Source of the DNA: Euptelea pleiosperma
Lineage: Eukaryota; Streptophyta; Magnoliopsida; Ranunculales; Eupteleaceae
Reading direction: 5' to 3'
Assembly (NCBI GenBank): GCA_035048495.1
Contig: CM068547.1
Location: forward strand, 29,395,913 to 29,459,912
Length of the DNA stretch: 64,000 bases
Numbering within the stretch: position 1 is the first letter of the stretch; the number at the start of each line of letters is the position of its first letter. The notes beneath the pieces were generated by a model, which was not told the DNA's origin, ran no database searches, and saw only the letters and a program-made list of their open reading frames with translations. Below are positions 39,708 through 50,638 of the stretch, piece after piece. The translations under genes were made by a program, and so were the position numbers.

Positions 39708-40688
39708 ATGACGAGTAGCAACGTTAACATTCCTGCTTCCATTGGAAGGTTTGAAACTACTGACTTCAATATCATCTGAGTGTTAAATCCCACCAGCTGG
39801 GGGAGTTCAGTGTTATAATCTCATATTTCTCATAATAACAATATTTTTAATTTGATCTTAATTAACAGGCTAGAAGGTAAAGTCGCGATAATTACTGGGG
39901 GTTCCACTGGCATCGGCGAGATCACTGCCAAATTGTTTAGCCAGCATGGTGCTAGAGTTGTCATTGCGGACATTCAAGATGAACTGGGCCACTCAGTATG
40001 TAGAGATATCGGCTCGGATGTTGCCTCATTCATGCACTGCAATGTCACCAAGGAAGACGACGTTAGAAAAACCATTGATAGTGTCGTTGCAAAATTTGGA
40101 AAGCTTGACATAATGTTCAATAATGCTGCGATCCTCGACTCCCCAAAGACGAGGATAACAGAGAATGATATATCAGATTTCGAAAGGGTCCTTAGTGTTA
40201 ATGTCACAGGAGTCTTCTTAGGCATCAAGCATGCGGCCCGTGTTATGGCACCCACAAAACAAGGTAGCATCATTATAAATGGGAGTGTCGGCTCGGTCAT
40301 TGGTGGGGTAGCTTCGCATGCTTATGTAGCTTCAAAGCATGCAGTGGTAGGTCTAATGAAGAATGCGGCCGCAGAGCTCGGGCAATTTGGAATAAGGGTG
40401 AATTGTATTTCACTATTTCACCGTTTGTTCTCGCCTCAACTATGGCTAAGGGTTTCATTAAAAAAAAATGGTAATGAAATTGAAACGTGGGTATCTGGAT
40501 TAGCTAATCTCAAAGGAGTTGTGTTGAACGCAGAAGATGTTGCTAATGCTGCAGTCTACTTTGGGAGTGACGAGTCGAAATACGTGAGCGGGCATAATTT
40601 TGTGATAGATGGAGGCTTTAGCACTGTTAATACAGCGTTTGGTCTCTTCAATCAAGATGATGAACTTGATTCTGTCATGGGTAATTAA
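39708..40688 (+). CDS. Short-chain dehydrogenase/reductase (secoisolariciresinol dehydrogenase-like), internally frame-disturbed
   Basis: Exons 39708-39748 and 39869-40688 join as MTSSNVNIPASIGR then LEGKVAIITGG and give 286 residues. The product resembles NAD-dependent plant SDRs of specialised metabolism. Seen: TGGSTGIG (23-30), Asp48 after strand 2 (favours NAD), FNNAA, NVTG Asn125, Ser153 and YVASK Tyr166/Lys170, and the C-terminal SGHNFVIDGGF. An AATAAA lies at 40763. Odd: TATTTCAC is duplicated in tandem at 40406-40421, shifting the frame so that residues 196-213 are not SDR-like. The frame returns at an A9 run (40460-40468). Reading the skipped frame gives SPFVLASTMAKGFIKK, the expected cofactor-loop sequence. 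The gene is open but the enzyme may be impaired. The substrate is unknown. Confidence 0.88.
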
Positions 40689-41120
40689 TGACTTTGTTGC
40701 AAGATCATGGTTTATGTGTATTTATGGATCATTGCCTGTGGATGTGTTGATGATCCAATATCAATAAATATCTCTATTATGCGCATGATGCTAGTAATCA
40801 GAAAGACCGTTCTTGAAACTTTCATAATGTGTGAAATGTTTTAAACTAGGCTTTCAAGCTCCGGATATTCATCTCTAATCTCTACTATTATAACGCACGA
40901 GACCATTTCATTAGCATCAGCGTCGATCTTTTTTTTAGCGACGGGGGTGCCATAGCGACAGCCATATAGCCAATAGAGACGGCCAGCGATCCTCGCTGAA
41001 AGTCTTTTTTCCTGTAGTGCTTACTCTTGCAATAATAATATATGTTAAATATAAACGGGGTCATTTTGATCACGGTAAAACCTTTTTTTCTCATAATGAT
41101 TTTTCACTTTTTTATTTTAA

Positions 41121-42114
41121 AGGGAATTTTTGACATACCCCCACACTTTGAAAAAGCTGACTTAATCCCCTATGACTTAGGGGGCGTTTGTTAACGAGAA
41201 GTAAAAGCACTTCTACTTGTAGTAGAAGTTACAAGTTGATTTCTTACCTCTGAAAAAGTCGGAGAAATTAAAATGTCAGGAGGCATTCTAATTTTTTAGA
41301 AGTAACTTCCCTTAGAAGTTAAAAGCTAAAAATTTTAGCTTCAGTTTTAAGTTAGTTTTTAACTTTTCAAAAGTTCAAAATATGAAACACATCCAAACTA
41401 ACTTTTTGACTTTTTAGCTTATAAAGTCAATAAGTTACTTATTTTTGTGTTGCCAAACGCCCCCTTAGTCCTCCAATGTTTTACCACCGTTGACCCATAT
41501 TGACTGATAGAATATTGTTGAAAAGACCAAGCTACCACCTTTCTTCAAATCTTGGATCACAAACAGGTGGATTTTTTTGCCCAACCTTAACCCCAAATCT
41601 TGGAGATGTTAGACCACAAATTCCACTACATCTTGATTAATGGCTGCAAGATTTACATGGAATCAGCTCTAAACTTGGGTATTACTGCTGATTGTTCTTG
41701 ATTATACTGCTACTCGATGTCTATTGTCAAATGTAGGCATTTGGAAGTTAGAGAATAGAGAATCAGATTTGGGGTGGATTGGAAGTAAAACAAGAGTAAC
41801 GAGTGAAAGGGAGAGTGGTTGGGGGGAGGGATGATGGGTGACTCTCTTGCCAATTACTGACATTATATGCCTCTTCGTAGTGTCGTCCATCACCAGCGAT
41901 TAACATACCAGAGTCTCTTCGCCTGTTGACAACTAGAGACATTCGATTTGGGGTGGGAATTTGGGCCAGAACCCCCAACTGTTTGTGATCTAAGGTTGAA
42001 GGAAGGGGTACCTTGGTCTTTTCAACAATATTTTGTCAGTCAATATGGGTCAATAGGCAATCAACAATGGAGGCCAGCTTTTTCAAAGTGTGAGGGGTAT
42101 GTCAAATATTCCCT
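41121..42114. mobile_element. Large inverted-repeat element, first of a pair
   Basis: It begins AGGGAATTTTTGACATACCC and ends GTATGTCAAATATTCCCT. The arms of about 200 bp also share GCTGACTT/AAAGCTGG-type and TTGACCCATATTGAC tracts in inverse order. Its left arm is interrupted by a Tourist-like MITE. No protein is encoded. Confidence 0.75.
41180..41464. mobile_element. Tourist-like (PIF/Harbinger) MITE
   Basis: The 285-bp element has ends GGGGGCGTTTG and CAAACGCCCCC, a perfect 11-bp inverted repeat. It is flanked by TTA at 41177-41179 and 41465-41467. A TTA/TAA target duplication with this type of TIR is characteristic of PIF/Harbinger MITEs. It is nested in the larger element at 41121. Confidence 0.88.
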
Positions 42115-42124
42115 ATTTTTAATT

Positions 42125-42987
42125 AGGGAATTTTTGACATACTCCCCCATGTTATTTTGAAAATTTGACATACCACCTCCCCCCCCATGTTATTTTAAAA
42201 ATTTGACATACCCCTCCACAATTTGAAGAAGCTGACATACCCCCTATGATTCGGTCCACTGTCATTTGACCAGTGTTGACCCGAGTTGACTACAAAATTT
42301 TGTATTAAATGATAGAAACGCCCTTGTCTTCACCTTTGGAACAATGGTTTGGGCTAAAACCTACACCCCAAATTAATTGAACAGCTATGGATGACGACCA
42401 GCCAAGAGACTCCAATGGGTTGGCCACTCATCACTGGCGACCAACCCACCTGAGTCTCATGGCCGGCCGACCACTATTCCGGCAACAATTTAAAATTGGT
42501 TTTGAAAAAAAAAAAATAAAGCATACAATTATATTTCTAAAAATTTCATTAATAAAAATGAAAAACAAGAATAAGAGCAATTTAGATTTTAAGCTTTTGA
42601 TACTTGGATTTTGGAAAGATGGGTTCTCTCAATTTTAAAAAGAAATCGCATTCCCTCGTGAGTTTTATCTATTTTTATGGGTTTTTATTTTCAATCTTTG
42701 CTTAATTCATAAAAAATCTCAAGTTTCCCAACAATGATTTTTATTTTTATTTTTATTTTTAATCTCCTATTTTCATGTTTGATTTGGGGTATGGGCTTTT
42801 GCCCAAACCCAAACCCTTGTTCTAAGGTTGAAGACAAGGGCACTTTTGTCCATTAATACAAATTTGGTAGTCAACACTGGTCAAATGACAATGAACCGAG
42901 TCATAGAGGGGTATGTCAGCTTTTTCAAATCATGGGGGGTATGTCAAGTTTTAAACATAAGATGGGGGGGTATGTCAAAAATTCCCT
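42125..42987. mobile_element. Large inverted-repeat element, second of a pair
   Basis: The ends AGGGAATTTTTGAC and GTCAAAAATTCCCT are perfect inverted repeats flanked by TTTAATT on both sides (42118-42124 and 42988-42994). Inside the left arm the end motif is repeated (TTGACATACC). It is related to the element at 41121 but diverged. Confidence 0.75.
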
Positions 42988-43021
42988 TTTAATTATGCAC
43001 ACAGATTTGGCGTGCCTCTCC

Positions 43022-43120
43022 ACTAGTTCGATTAATACATCAAGTGTTTGTTTTTAGGAATGTAAGTGTGCGGTTTGAAAAGAATAAGGGCTACACTTGC
43101 ACCCACTGGTTCTTTTCAGA
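43022..43120 (-). repeat. Fragment matching the LTR at 21463-21560
   Basis: The tracts ATTAATACA, CAAGTGTTTGTTTT and GATGGATTCATCGAT occur in the same order and orientation at 21466-21570. It is a detached LTR piece. Confidence 0.6.
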
Positions 43121-43260
43121 TGGATTCATCGATGCAACTTGCAACCAAACACCCTCTAATGGTCTATAATAGAGAGTTTGGATCTAATCACAATCAACAC
43201 TTTTATGGCTGTTGTACCCAAAAGAGGTCACACGAACAAGAGAAACTTTTTGAAACCGCA

Positions 43261-43398
43261 AACATTTAGAAGCGGGGATCATGCCCCAATGATATTGCCC
43301 CAGGTACACCTAAGTGTAGGGGCAATGATATTGTGACAGGTCAACCCTGGTGTACCTGGTGCAATATCATTGGGGCATGATCCCCGCTTCTAAATGTT
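43261..43398. mobile_element. Short foldback element with arms of about 52 bp
   Basis: The left arm begins AACATTTAGAAGCGGGGATC and the right arm ends in its exact complement. The first 38 bp of the arms are identical and the rest is nearly so. No target duplication was recognised. The hairpin is very stable. Confidence 0.8.
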
Positions 43399-43899
43399 CC
43401 CCGCTACAAAAAAATTTTAAAAAGCTTTTGGGTTTACAACAAGTACTAGCGAAACGTAGCCATTCAGTGTACATGAGGGGTGGAAAGGGGATTGAGCTTG
43501 GACTGAGAAGTTTGTGGAATCAGCTTTGGCTAAGCTTGAAGACATTAGTGTGGGCGAGGCTTGAGGCAAGTCGTTTTAGGCCCGAATCTGGTTAGGCCTC
43601 ATGCTCATAGGCTGTACAAGGCCCGACCCAAACCCGAGTAATTAAAGTCGTTTTAGGCCTGAATCTCCTTTAATTACATGAGAATGATGCATCACACCCC
43701 TTAAATCGTACAAATGACTTTCTACTATCATTTGCATTGACTCGGCTGAGTCAGCTCAAAAAGTTGACTCGAGAGGACATGCATGTTCAATGTAGCAGTG
43801 GCCCATGAGGATGACTTTTGTATTTTTAATAGAAAAAATAATTCTATCGATCAGACGGTTTTGGTCACATACTCAAAAGATGTGATGTCTGATTAGGAA

Positions 43900-44270
43900 A
43901 ATACAAAAAGGTCAATAGATCAGATGGTTACAACTTACTACCATCTGACTAAGTCTGTTTTAGGTATAAAACATCATATAGCTGGGACCCCTTGGATTCT
44001 GGGTCCTACCCTCTTCCATACATGCCCCATTTCTGCAGGTATGAAGACCGAAAACGGTCCTTTGTGTGTGTGGGGGGGGGCTTGGAACCTACTCATGGGC
44101 CTGTTCAAAAAGCCCATTTTGAAAAAAAAAATAGCTCGAATCAAACGGCTAGAAATTACCAATTAGGCTGTATTTGGTGTGTAGCTAGGTCAACCAAGGG
44201 GTGGGCCAAACATTCATGTGACAGGTGACACACCGAGTATGCACGTACGTGGCATTTTTGGGGGTGGTGT
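43900..44270. repeat. Degenerate copy of the foldback family
   Basis: The right-hand tracts CGGCTAGAAATTACCAAT, GGTGTGTAGCTAGGT and GGGGTGGGCCAAACATTCAT match foldback arms elsewhere. It ends in a G-box-like GTACGTGGCA. Confidence 0.55.
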
Positions 44271-44586
44271 ATCAAAAACACCCATTACTGATTAAAAACC
44301 ATTCTGCTCTCTCAACTTTGAAACTTAAAGGACCATGTAACAATTTCAAAGACAAGATCCTCAGATAGAAGAATTTATCAGAAAGAAACAAAAATTCCTT
44401 GCATTGGTGGGTTTTACAGGAATGAGAGTTAGCAAAATTTCCAACCAAGTTGTTGAAAATCTTTAATCTTTAAAGCTCTTTCCAACCAAGTTCAAACACA
44501 GTTAACGATCTCAAGAAGAACACTCAGCAAATTTTCGTTAGTAGTTGACGTCGAAGCACCCACAAGCCACGTACAATAGAAACCTT

Positions 44587-45468
44587 TCATCCAGCTTGTC
44601 CTCTTCTTCTTACACCATCAATTTTTCCTTGAGCACGGTCTTCTTTGATGCGATAGAGAAGCTTTATTCCGAAATATTGTTCAGGAATCTGTGTGAAGAA
44701 TGAATATTTAAACGTCACGTCATCTTCTTTTTCTTTATGATCTCCATTGATGAGATTGAGTTCTGGCCGGAACACATCTTTTTTTCCTTCATGGTCTCCA
44801 TTGATGAGATTGAGTTCTGGGAACACATCAACTTCTTTTTCTTCATAATCTCCATTGATGAGATTGAGTTCTGGGACTTTTTCTTCATGATCTCCATTGA
44901 TGAGATTGAGGAGTTCTTTTCCCAGAAATTCTTCAACTTCTTTTTCTTCATAATCTCCATTGATGAGATTGAGTTCTGGGAACACATCAACTTCTTTTTC
45001 TTCATAATCTCCATTGATGAGATTGAGTTCTGGGACTTTTTCTTCATGATCTCCATTGATGAGATTGAGGAGTTCTTTTCCCAGAAATTCTTCAACTTCT
45101 TTTTCTTCATAATCTCCATTGATGAGATTGAGTTCTGGGAACACATCAACTTCTTTTTCTTCATAATCTCCATTGATGAGATTGAGTTCTGGGACTTTTT
45201 CTTCATGATCTCCATTGATGAGATTGAGGAGTTCTTTTCCCAGAAATTCTTCAACTTCTTTTTCTTTATAATCTCCATTGATGAGATTGAGTTCTGGGAA
45301 CACATCAACTTCTTTTTCTTCATAATCTCCATTGATGAGATTGAGTTCTGGGACTTTTTCTTCATGATCTCCATTGATGAGATTGAGGAGTTCTTTTCCC
45401 AGAAATTCTTCTGGAGTCTGTGTGAAGAAAGAATCTTCATATATTGCATCTTCACCGAAAAAAGCCAT
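44587..45468 (-). CDS. Acidic tandem-repeat protein with thirteen NLINGD motifs, unknown function
   Basis: I do not recognise the family. From ATG 45468 the protein has 293 residues (an upstream in-frame GTG is not used). Thirteen copies of LNLINGD[YH]xxK are arranged in 53-residue (159-bp) units, each holding three variants ending in KVPE, KEVDVFPE and KEVEEFLGKE. The N-terminus (SFFTQTPEEFLGKELL, 13-28) and C-terminus (SFFTQIPEQYFGIKLL, from 256) carry the same module, and a basic tail ends GVRRRGQAG. No signal peptide or membrane segment is seen. TATTAAATA lies about 130 bp upstream, with a (CTTT)n tract between. The other minus frame and one plus frame are also open because the repeat length is divisible by three. 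This frame is preferred because its ends are homologous as protein. Confidence 0.6.
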   Translation of the reverse strand: MAFFGEDAIYEDSFFTQTPEEFLGKELLNLINGDHEEKVPELNLINGDYEEKEVDVFPELNLINGDYKEKEVEEFLGKELLNLINGDHEEKVPELNLINGDYEEKEVDVFPELNLINGDYEEKEVEEFLGKELLNLINGDHEEKVPELNLINGDYEEKEVDVFPELNLINGDYEEKEVEEFLGKELLNLINGDHEEKVPELNLINGDYEEKEVDVFPELNLINGDHEGKKDVFRPELNLINGDHKEKEDDVTFKYSFFTQIPEQYFGIKLLYRIKEDRAQGKIDGVRRRGQAG

Positions 45469-45504
45469 GGCTTCAGAGCGCAGACCCAAACCCACCCCTT
45501 CCTC

Positions 45505-45555
45505 TCTCTTTTGTTTCTTTCTTTCTTTCTTTCTTTCCTTCTTTCTTTCTCTCTT
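45505..45555. repeat. (CTTT)n microsatellite
   Basis: CTTT repeats lie in the presumed 5' leader of the repeat-protein gene. Confidence 0.85.
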
Positions 45556-45689
45556 TGTTGAGCTTCAGCTATAAGAAAAACTGGTTCGTGGAAGGCTAGC
45601 TATTTAATAACGACATGTTCCCCCAAGAAAAAAAAGAAACTCCCAACGAACTTTGTAACTAACTCGTACGCGAGTGTATCATTCAAAAT

Positions 45690-45830
45690 ATAGACGAAGC
45701 TCGCTTCCACCTTTGCTCAGGGATACCCACTCGGGATCGGTGGGTGCCAATCCCAGTCCAGATCGGTGTGGGTCGATCACGATGCGGATCGCCCAATCCA
45801 GAACAGGATCCGCCGAGACTTCGAACGATG
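45690..45830. repeat. GATCCG-rich repeat, inverse of 12345-12565
   Basis: CCAGAACAGGATCC and CCGAGACTTCGAAC are the reverse complement of the repeat in the TTL-CHY1 spacer. Confidence 0.5.
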
Positions 45831-46149
45831 TACCGTTGGGCTATTACACTGTTTACGTGGCCCACTAGCGGATTGATCTGGACCAACTTGGGCCACCTCT
45901 TGGATCGGGCATAACCGGTTGAATAGTCCAGAATCCAGATGTATGAATTGAAGAATCATGGCCATGGGTACAGTTGTCGCATGAAATGGGCTGGGTCAGA
46001 ACTAGTCTTTAATAAACTTGGATTCTTATTCTAAATCGGATTTGTAGTGGATCCTCATTCGGATTCAGGTCAGGAGATATGGGTCTAAGTCAGATCTGGA
46101 TACAGATTTGGGTCAGCATGTTCAAAGTAGGATCAAGACATGGATCTAG

Positions 46150-46640
46150 ATTCGACCCCTTTCATGCCCTATGTATACATTTGCATTATAGGGGTTGCCT
46201 TCATTGATGGTGATGGAACATAGTGGTTTTAAATTTTGGGTTTTTAATTTACGACAATTTTTTTAAAAAAAACCTATATTTAATTGTATTTTTCAAAACG
46301 TATTTTTTCAAAATTGTCAAAACAAGCCTATGACTCCAAATTGTTTGGCGTATGCCTCCGAAACTGCTAAATGGCAGAATTGCCCATTTTTGACACCAAA
46401 TTTCTACGCCTCTTCTCGAACCGTGGATTCTAGAATCCAATGGTGGTTTTGCTTTGGCAAAAGTGAATGCTAGCTCAGCACTATCAACCACCGTTGGATT
46501 CTCAGAATCCACGCCCGAGAAGAGGTGAGGAAAGTTGGTTGTCATAAAAGGTTGTCCTCGGAACCTGTTCCCTTTTATAATACACCCCTAATAAATCTTC
46601 TATATTAGTTAAACCCTTCGTGTTTTCATTATTTTGGTCT
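46150..46640. repeat. Spacer with an imperfect inverted repeat
   Basis: CTCTTCTCGAACCGTGGATT at about 46408 pairs with an AATCCACGCCCGAGAAGAG tract near 46527. The arms are about 45 bp with a loop of about 35 bp. The rest is AT-rich and unassigned. Confidence 0.5.
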
Positions 46641-46649
46641 TGTCCCTTG

Positions 46650-48960
46650 ATTGTCATTCTTCGAGTCAAAAGATAAATATATCATCAACAAAGAGTAAGT
46701 GCGATGGAGCATAGGGATTAGAGAGCATGGGTTTGGAAAGTCCTTGCTCTCTAAGATAGTTGATACCTATTGAGAGCATCTTCGGCCAGCGCAAATAATA
46801 GAGGGGATAGGGGATCGCCTTGGCAGAGACCACGACCAACTGGGAAGTATCCACACGGACCCCATTGATGAGTATAGAGATCTGAGCACTGTTGATAGCT
46901 ATTTGAACCCAACCACGTCATTTAGCAAAAAAACCATATCTGAATAAGATTAGGTTGAGAAAGTCCCAACTAAGCATGTTGTACACTTGAGATATGTCCA
47001 CCTCCATACCAACTTATTGCATCACTTTTCTTTTAGTCTTCATTTCGTTGACCATTTCAGACGCTAGGCTGATGCAAGACTGAATGCTTCTTCCAAGGAT
47101 GAAGCCACTCAGCTCTTTGGAGTCAATCCCCCCATCAAGCTTCTCAATCGATCTATTAGTCATGATCTTGGTAATGGCCTTGAAAATGAAGTTACCAAGA
47201 CAAATAGGTCGAAACTGATTCAGCTTGCTAGCATTATTGTCCTAAGGAATGAGGACAATGAAATTAGAGTTCATGCCACAAGGACGGTAAGAAACTTGAA
47301 AAAAAATCTTGATTGCAGCACACACATCATCTTCTATGATGGGCCAACATGATTGATAAAAACATCCTTGGAAACCATCCGGGCTTGAAGCACTATCCGC
47401 TTCGATGCTAAAGATGGCGTCTTTGATCTCTTGATTTGAAGGGATGCCCGTGAGCCCATCATTCTCTTCCTCCTGAATAGTACGAGGTATGAGTTTAATG
47501 AGATCTTATCCCTCCGAACCAGGTATGCTTGAACCTTCTTCTTAAAGAAGTCAACAATGTACTCTTTAATTTCTACCTGATTAGTGAAAATCAGTCATCC
47601 TCTCTTTGGATCTCTTTTATCAATGCTTTGCTATTTCTCGCCTTGCACATGGAGTAGAAGAACCTAGAATTCCTGCCCCCGCTTTCAGCCACTTGATCCT
47701 GCTCTTCTGCTTCCAGAATATCTCCTGGACCATCGTGGCGTGTATCATCTGTTACTCTTTTGCCGCCACATCCCATTCCAAATGGTCATTGGAAGCACCC
47801 GCCTCCTCAAGGGATTCCATGCACTTAGCCAAGTCGTCCCTCAAGATTGGATATTTCTCTCCACATTGCCAAAAGTTTCCTTGTTCCAAACTCTCAAAAC
47901 CCCTTCGAGTCTCTTCAGCTTTTGCACAATTTTAATTAGAGGCGGCCCAAGCATGTCCATATCCCAACTACTCTTGACAGCCAAGGGGAGTGATCTGAAG
48001 AAATTCTTGGGAGGACTCTGTAGCTCCAGCTTGGATAATCCTTGCACCAAGCTTCGGTATAGAAACCCCAATCAATCTTACTAAAAATGCGACGCATACC
48101 TTGTTGATGATTGCACCAGGTATATTTGAGCCCAGAGGATGCACATTCTAACAGCTCGCATATGTCGACCACGGATTGGAACTCCTGCAAAGCTAATTGG
48201 TTAGCCATTCTTCCTCCCTTTTTCTCCTCTAATTTGAGTGTAGCATTAGAGTCCACTATTACCAGCCACGGATCTCTAACCTTCAAGCTACATATGTCTT
48301 CCCATAGCTTTATTCTATTATTCCTCAGACAGTTCGCATGAACGAAGGTCAATTGAGTGTTTAAGCAAGCAACTGTGATGTATTGGTTCAAACGAGCCAC
48401 CACGGCAACAAACATTTCCTTTCTCCATAAAACCCATATGTTGCCCATCCTAGCGTTCCAAAATATGATCTTCATCAACTGATGTTAGCTCCTTTAGTTC
48501 TGGCCCTTGTGACCCAGAACCAAGCTAAGCTTCTTGAATTTCCTTCTAGATTTGGTAATCCAGTTGCCTTCTTGATTCATATAATCATCACCAATAGTAG
48601 TTGTTTCTTCCTCTTCTGTTGGTTCAAGAAGATTTAGATGCTCCTCATTTGCTTCACCCCCAACTTCTGCGGTTCAGGATCAATCCTACTTCCTGGATGA
48701 CTAGAATGTTGCTAGGAGAAGAAATATAGACCTGGAATTGTGTTTTTGGCACCACTTCAACTTCTAATAATGCCCCAAAGGCGTTGGAGCCTGGAGGTGT
48801 TGCATGGGCTGATCTGGCCCTCTTGTACCCTTGAGATTCCTCTGGATTGCTATTTTCTTCTTGTTCAAAAGGAGGCCTATCTGTTATCCTTTCCTCAGAG
48901 ATAGAATTCAGCTTTTCCAGACTCTTCTCCTCACCAAGGATCATGCCAGAAAATAAAATT
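46650..48960 (-). pseudogene. LINE (L1-type) relic: ORF1 end, endonuclease, reverse transcriptase
   Basis: On the minus strand, about 48944-48654 is an ORF1-like tail. The endonuclease is at 48478-47936 (MKIIFWNARM at the start, DPWLVIVDSNATLKLEEKKG inside, ISSDHSPW at the end). The reverse transcriptase follows in broken frames: NGLTGIPSN and ASSPDGFQG near 47400, and LLFVDDIFIF at about 46670, where the usual Ala of the ADD motif is Val. It stops near 46650 without the 3' domain. It is a different copy from the one at 22278. Confidence 0.88.
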
Positions 48961-49226
48961 AGGCTTTTAATATATAAAAAAGATAAAAATGAGACTTTGA
49001 GTATTGTGACCTAATATGTGGGTCTCACACTCACCTAACCCATTTTGACTGTAGGACCCACACAAATTGAAAGAAAATGAAGTAATAACTATTACACGTA
49101 CCAAACGTTGCTAAATATTGGCATGCACAAATATTTAGCCAAGATAATATTTGGGTGGCTAAATATTCCACCATTTGAACTCTTTTTCTCGCATACCAAG
49201 CAGGCCCTAAGTGTAGTCATTTTACG
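48950..49226. repeat. Dispersed repeat shared with 26640-27060
   Basis: The tracts AAAAAGATAAAAATGAGA, CTAATATGTGGGTC and GACCCACACAAATTGA follow the same order as in the CHY1 pseudogene intron. Confidence 0.45.
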
Positions 49227-49536
49227 CATGGTTTAAGAAACCGCCATTATAATGGATTCGGACCTCCCCCGGCCCGTTGCGTTATGTACCATTTTAATGA
49301 TTAGAAAATAACGGCTATTATTTTTCGTAAATACGAAAATAACGGCCGTTATTTTTTGAGAAATTTTGTGAAAAAAATGCCGTTATTTTTCATTATAATC
49401 TGTTATTTTTTACCACCGTTTTCCGCTATTTCCATTATTTTCTGTTTTTGCCCCTGAGCGTTACAATACGTTATAACAGAAAAATGGTAACGCCTCCAGT
49501 CCGTCGTACCGTTATAACGGCCCCATTTAAATCTTG
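49227..49536 (-). mobile_element. hAT-like MITE rich in TAACGG, reversed copy
   Basis: The ends are CATGGTTT and AAATCTTG. Many AACGG/CCGTTA hexamers fill the interior. The flanks ATTTTACG and ATTTTAAT match 6 of 8. It is the reverse of the copies at 52893 and 55096. Confidence 0.7.
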
Positions 49537-49554
49537 ATTTTAATTTGTAAGTGC

Positions 49555-50290
49555 CATAAGGATATTTGGCAGACCGTGGCACATTCTTAGAGACCCCTGA
49601 CTGTAAGGATGTTTCGCCCATCCCTATGGGTGATGATACCATAGACCTGGGTTCAAAACCCGCATTCACCAAGTTACTGATCTCTTTAAAAACAGGCTTA
49701 ACTACTAAAAAAAAAAAAAATTGGATCTCTCTACCCCAAATAATGCTCAAAATCAACCAAGAAAAAAGATTTAACAAGGTATGCCTGAAACTTTTTAAAA
49801 TGTGGAAGCACAATTTTTGTTACTCACCGCTGTCATCGGGCCCACTGACCGTATGGATATTTATCCCAACCCTTGGTGGATATACACACCAAAAATCACC
49901 CTGATCGGTAATCTCTAACCATTAGATTTAGTACTTTTTAAGGTGTGCTTATAGCCGTTGAATTCAACCATTGTTTTGAATGCTAAAACCAACGGCTAAA
50001 AATCATCAAATTAAACAAGCTGTGGTATTAGTGTCTAATAAAGGGGTGTTCTAAACATCCATGCGGTCAGTGAGTCCAGATGACATCGGTGAGTAACAAC
50101 AATGCACTATTGAAAAGATCTCAGGTATACCTTGTTACATCACGACCCGAAAAAAAAACTCCAATCCAACGCTTAGAAATTACTAACCAGGCTAAGTATT
50201 AGTGTATAGGTCCACGTAGGGATGGGTCAAACATCCAAAGGTCAGTTGTCTCTAAGAGTAAGAGTGTGTGCCACGTTGCTCAGGTCCATC
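49555..50290. mobile_element. Foldback element interrupted by a second foldback (49818-50100)
   Basis: The outer arms carry GTGGCACATTCTTAGAGAC at about 49576 and the inverse CTCTAAGAGTAAG...GTGCCACGTTGC at about 50250-50280. The inner element starts GTTACTCACCGCTGTCATC and ends GACATCGGTGAGTAAC. A SINE-like stretch with an A14 run lies at about 49640-49722. Confidence 0.65.
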
Positions 50291-50638
50291 CGCACGGTTT
50301 CGACTTTCGACACGCCGAAAACCGAAACACTAAAAACTCTGAAATTTCGGTGATTCAACAGAAATGTGAGAGAAAGAGATAAGATTTTATACCTAATTTC
50401 CAATAGATCTGGAATTTTAATAAATCTTTCACCTAAAACAATTGATTTTTTCCCAAAACCTGGGCCGAAACCCAGTCAAAAACAAAATTTAAATCCTTTT
50501 TGGCTCCAAAAAGGAAAAGGAAAAGGAAAATTAATAAGGCGCGAAGTCAAAAACGAAAAACCTTCTTAAACCCTCAACCTCATCAACCTCTCACACTTTG
50601 TGGGAGCTTTTCCAGATCCATTCTTAATTAATTCAGTA

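Noticed and set aside
39852..39868. SDR start within the same frame before LEGK
   Set aside because: The codon is TTG and the stretch is an intron end (AATTAACAG). Exon 39708-39748 supplies the usual SDR N-terminus in phase.
44737..45561. Plus-strand 274-codon frame opposite the repeat protein
   Set aside because: It is a Phe/Ile-rich shadow of the 159-bp repeat; its ends show no homology, unlike the minus frame.
50600..50638. Longer F-box start (MGAFPDPF...)
   Set aside because: The first codon is GTG, not ATG; the F-box begins just after ATG 50639.
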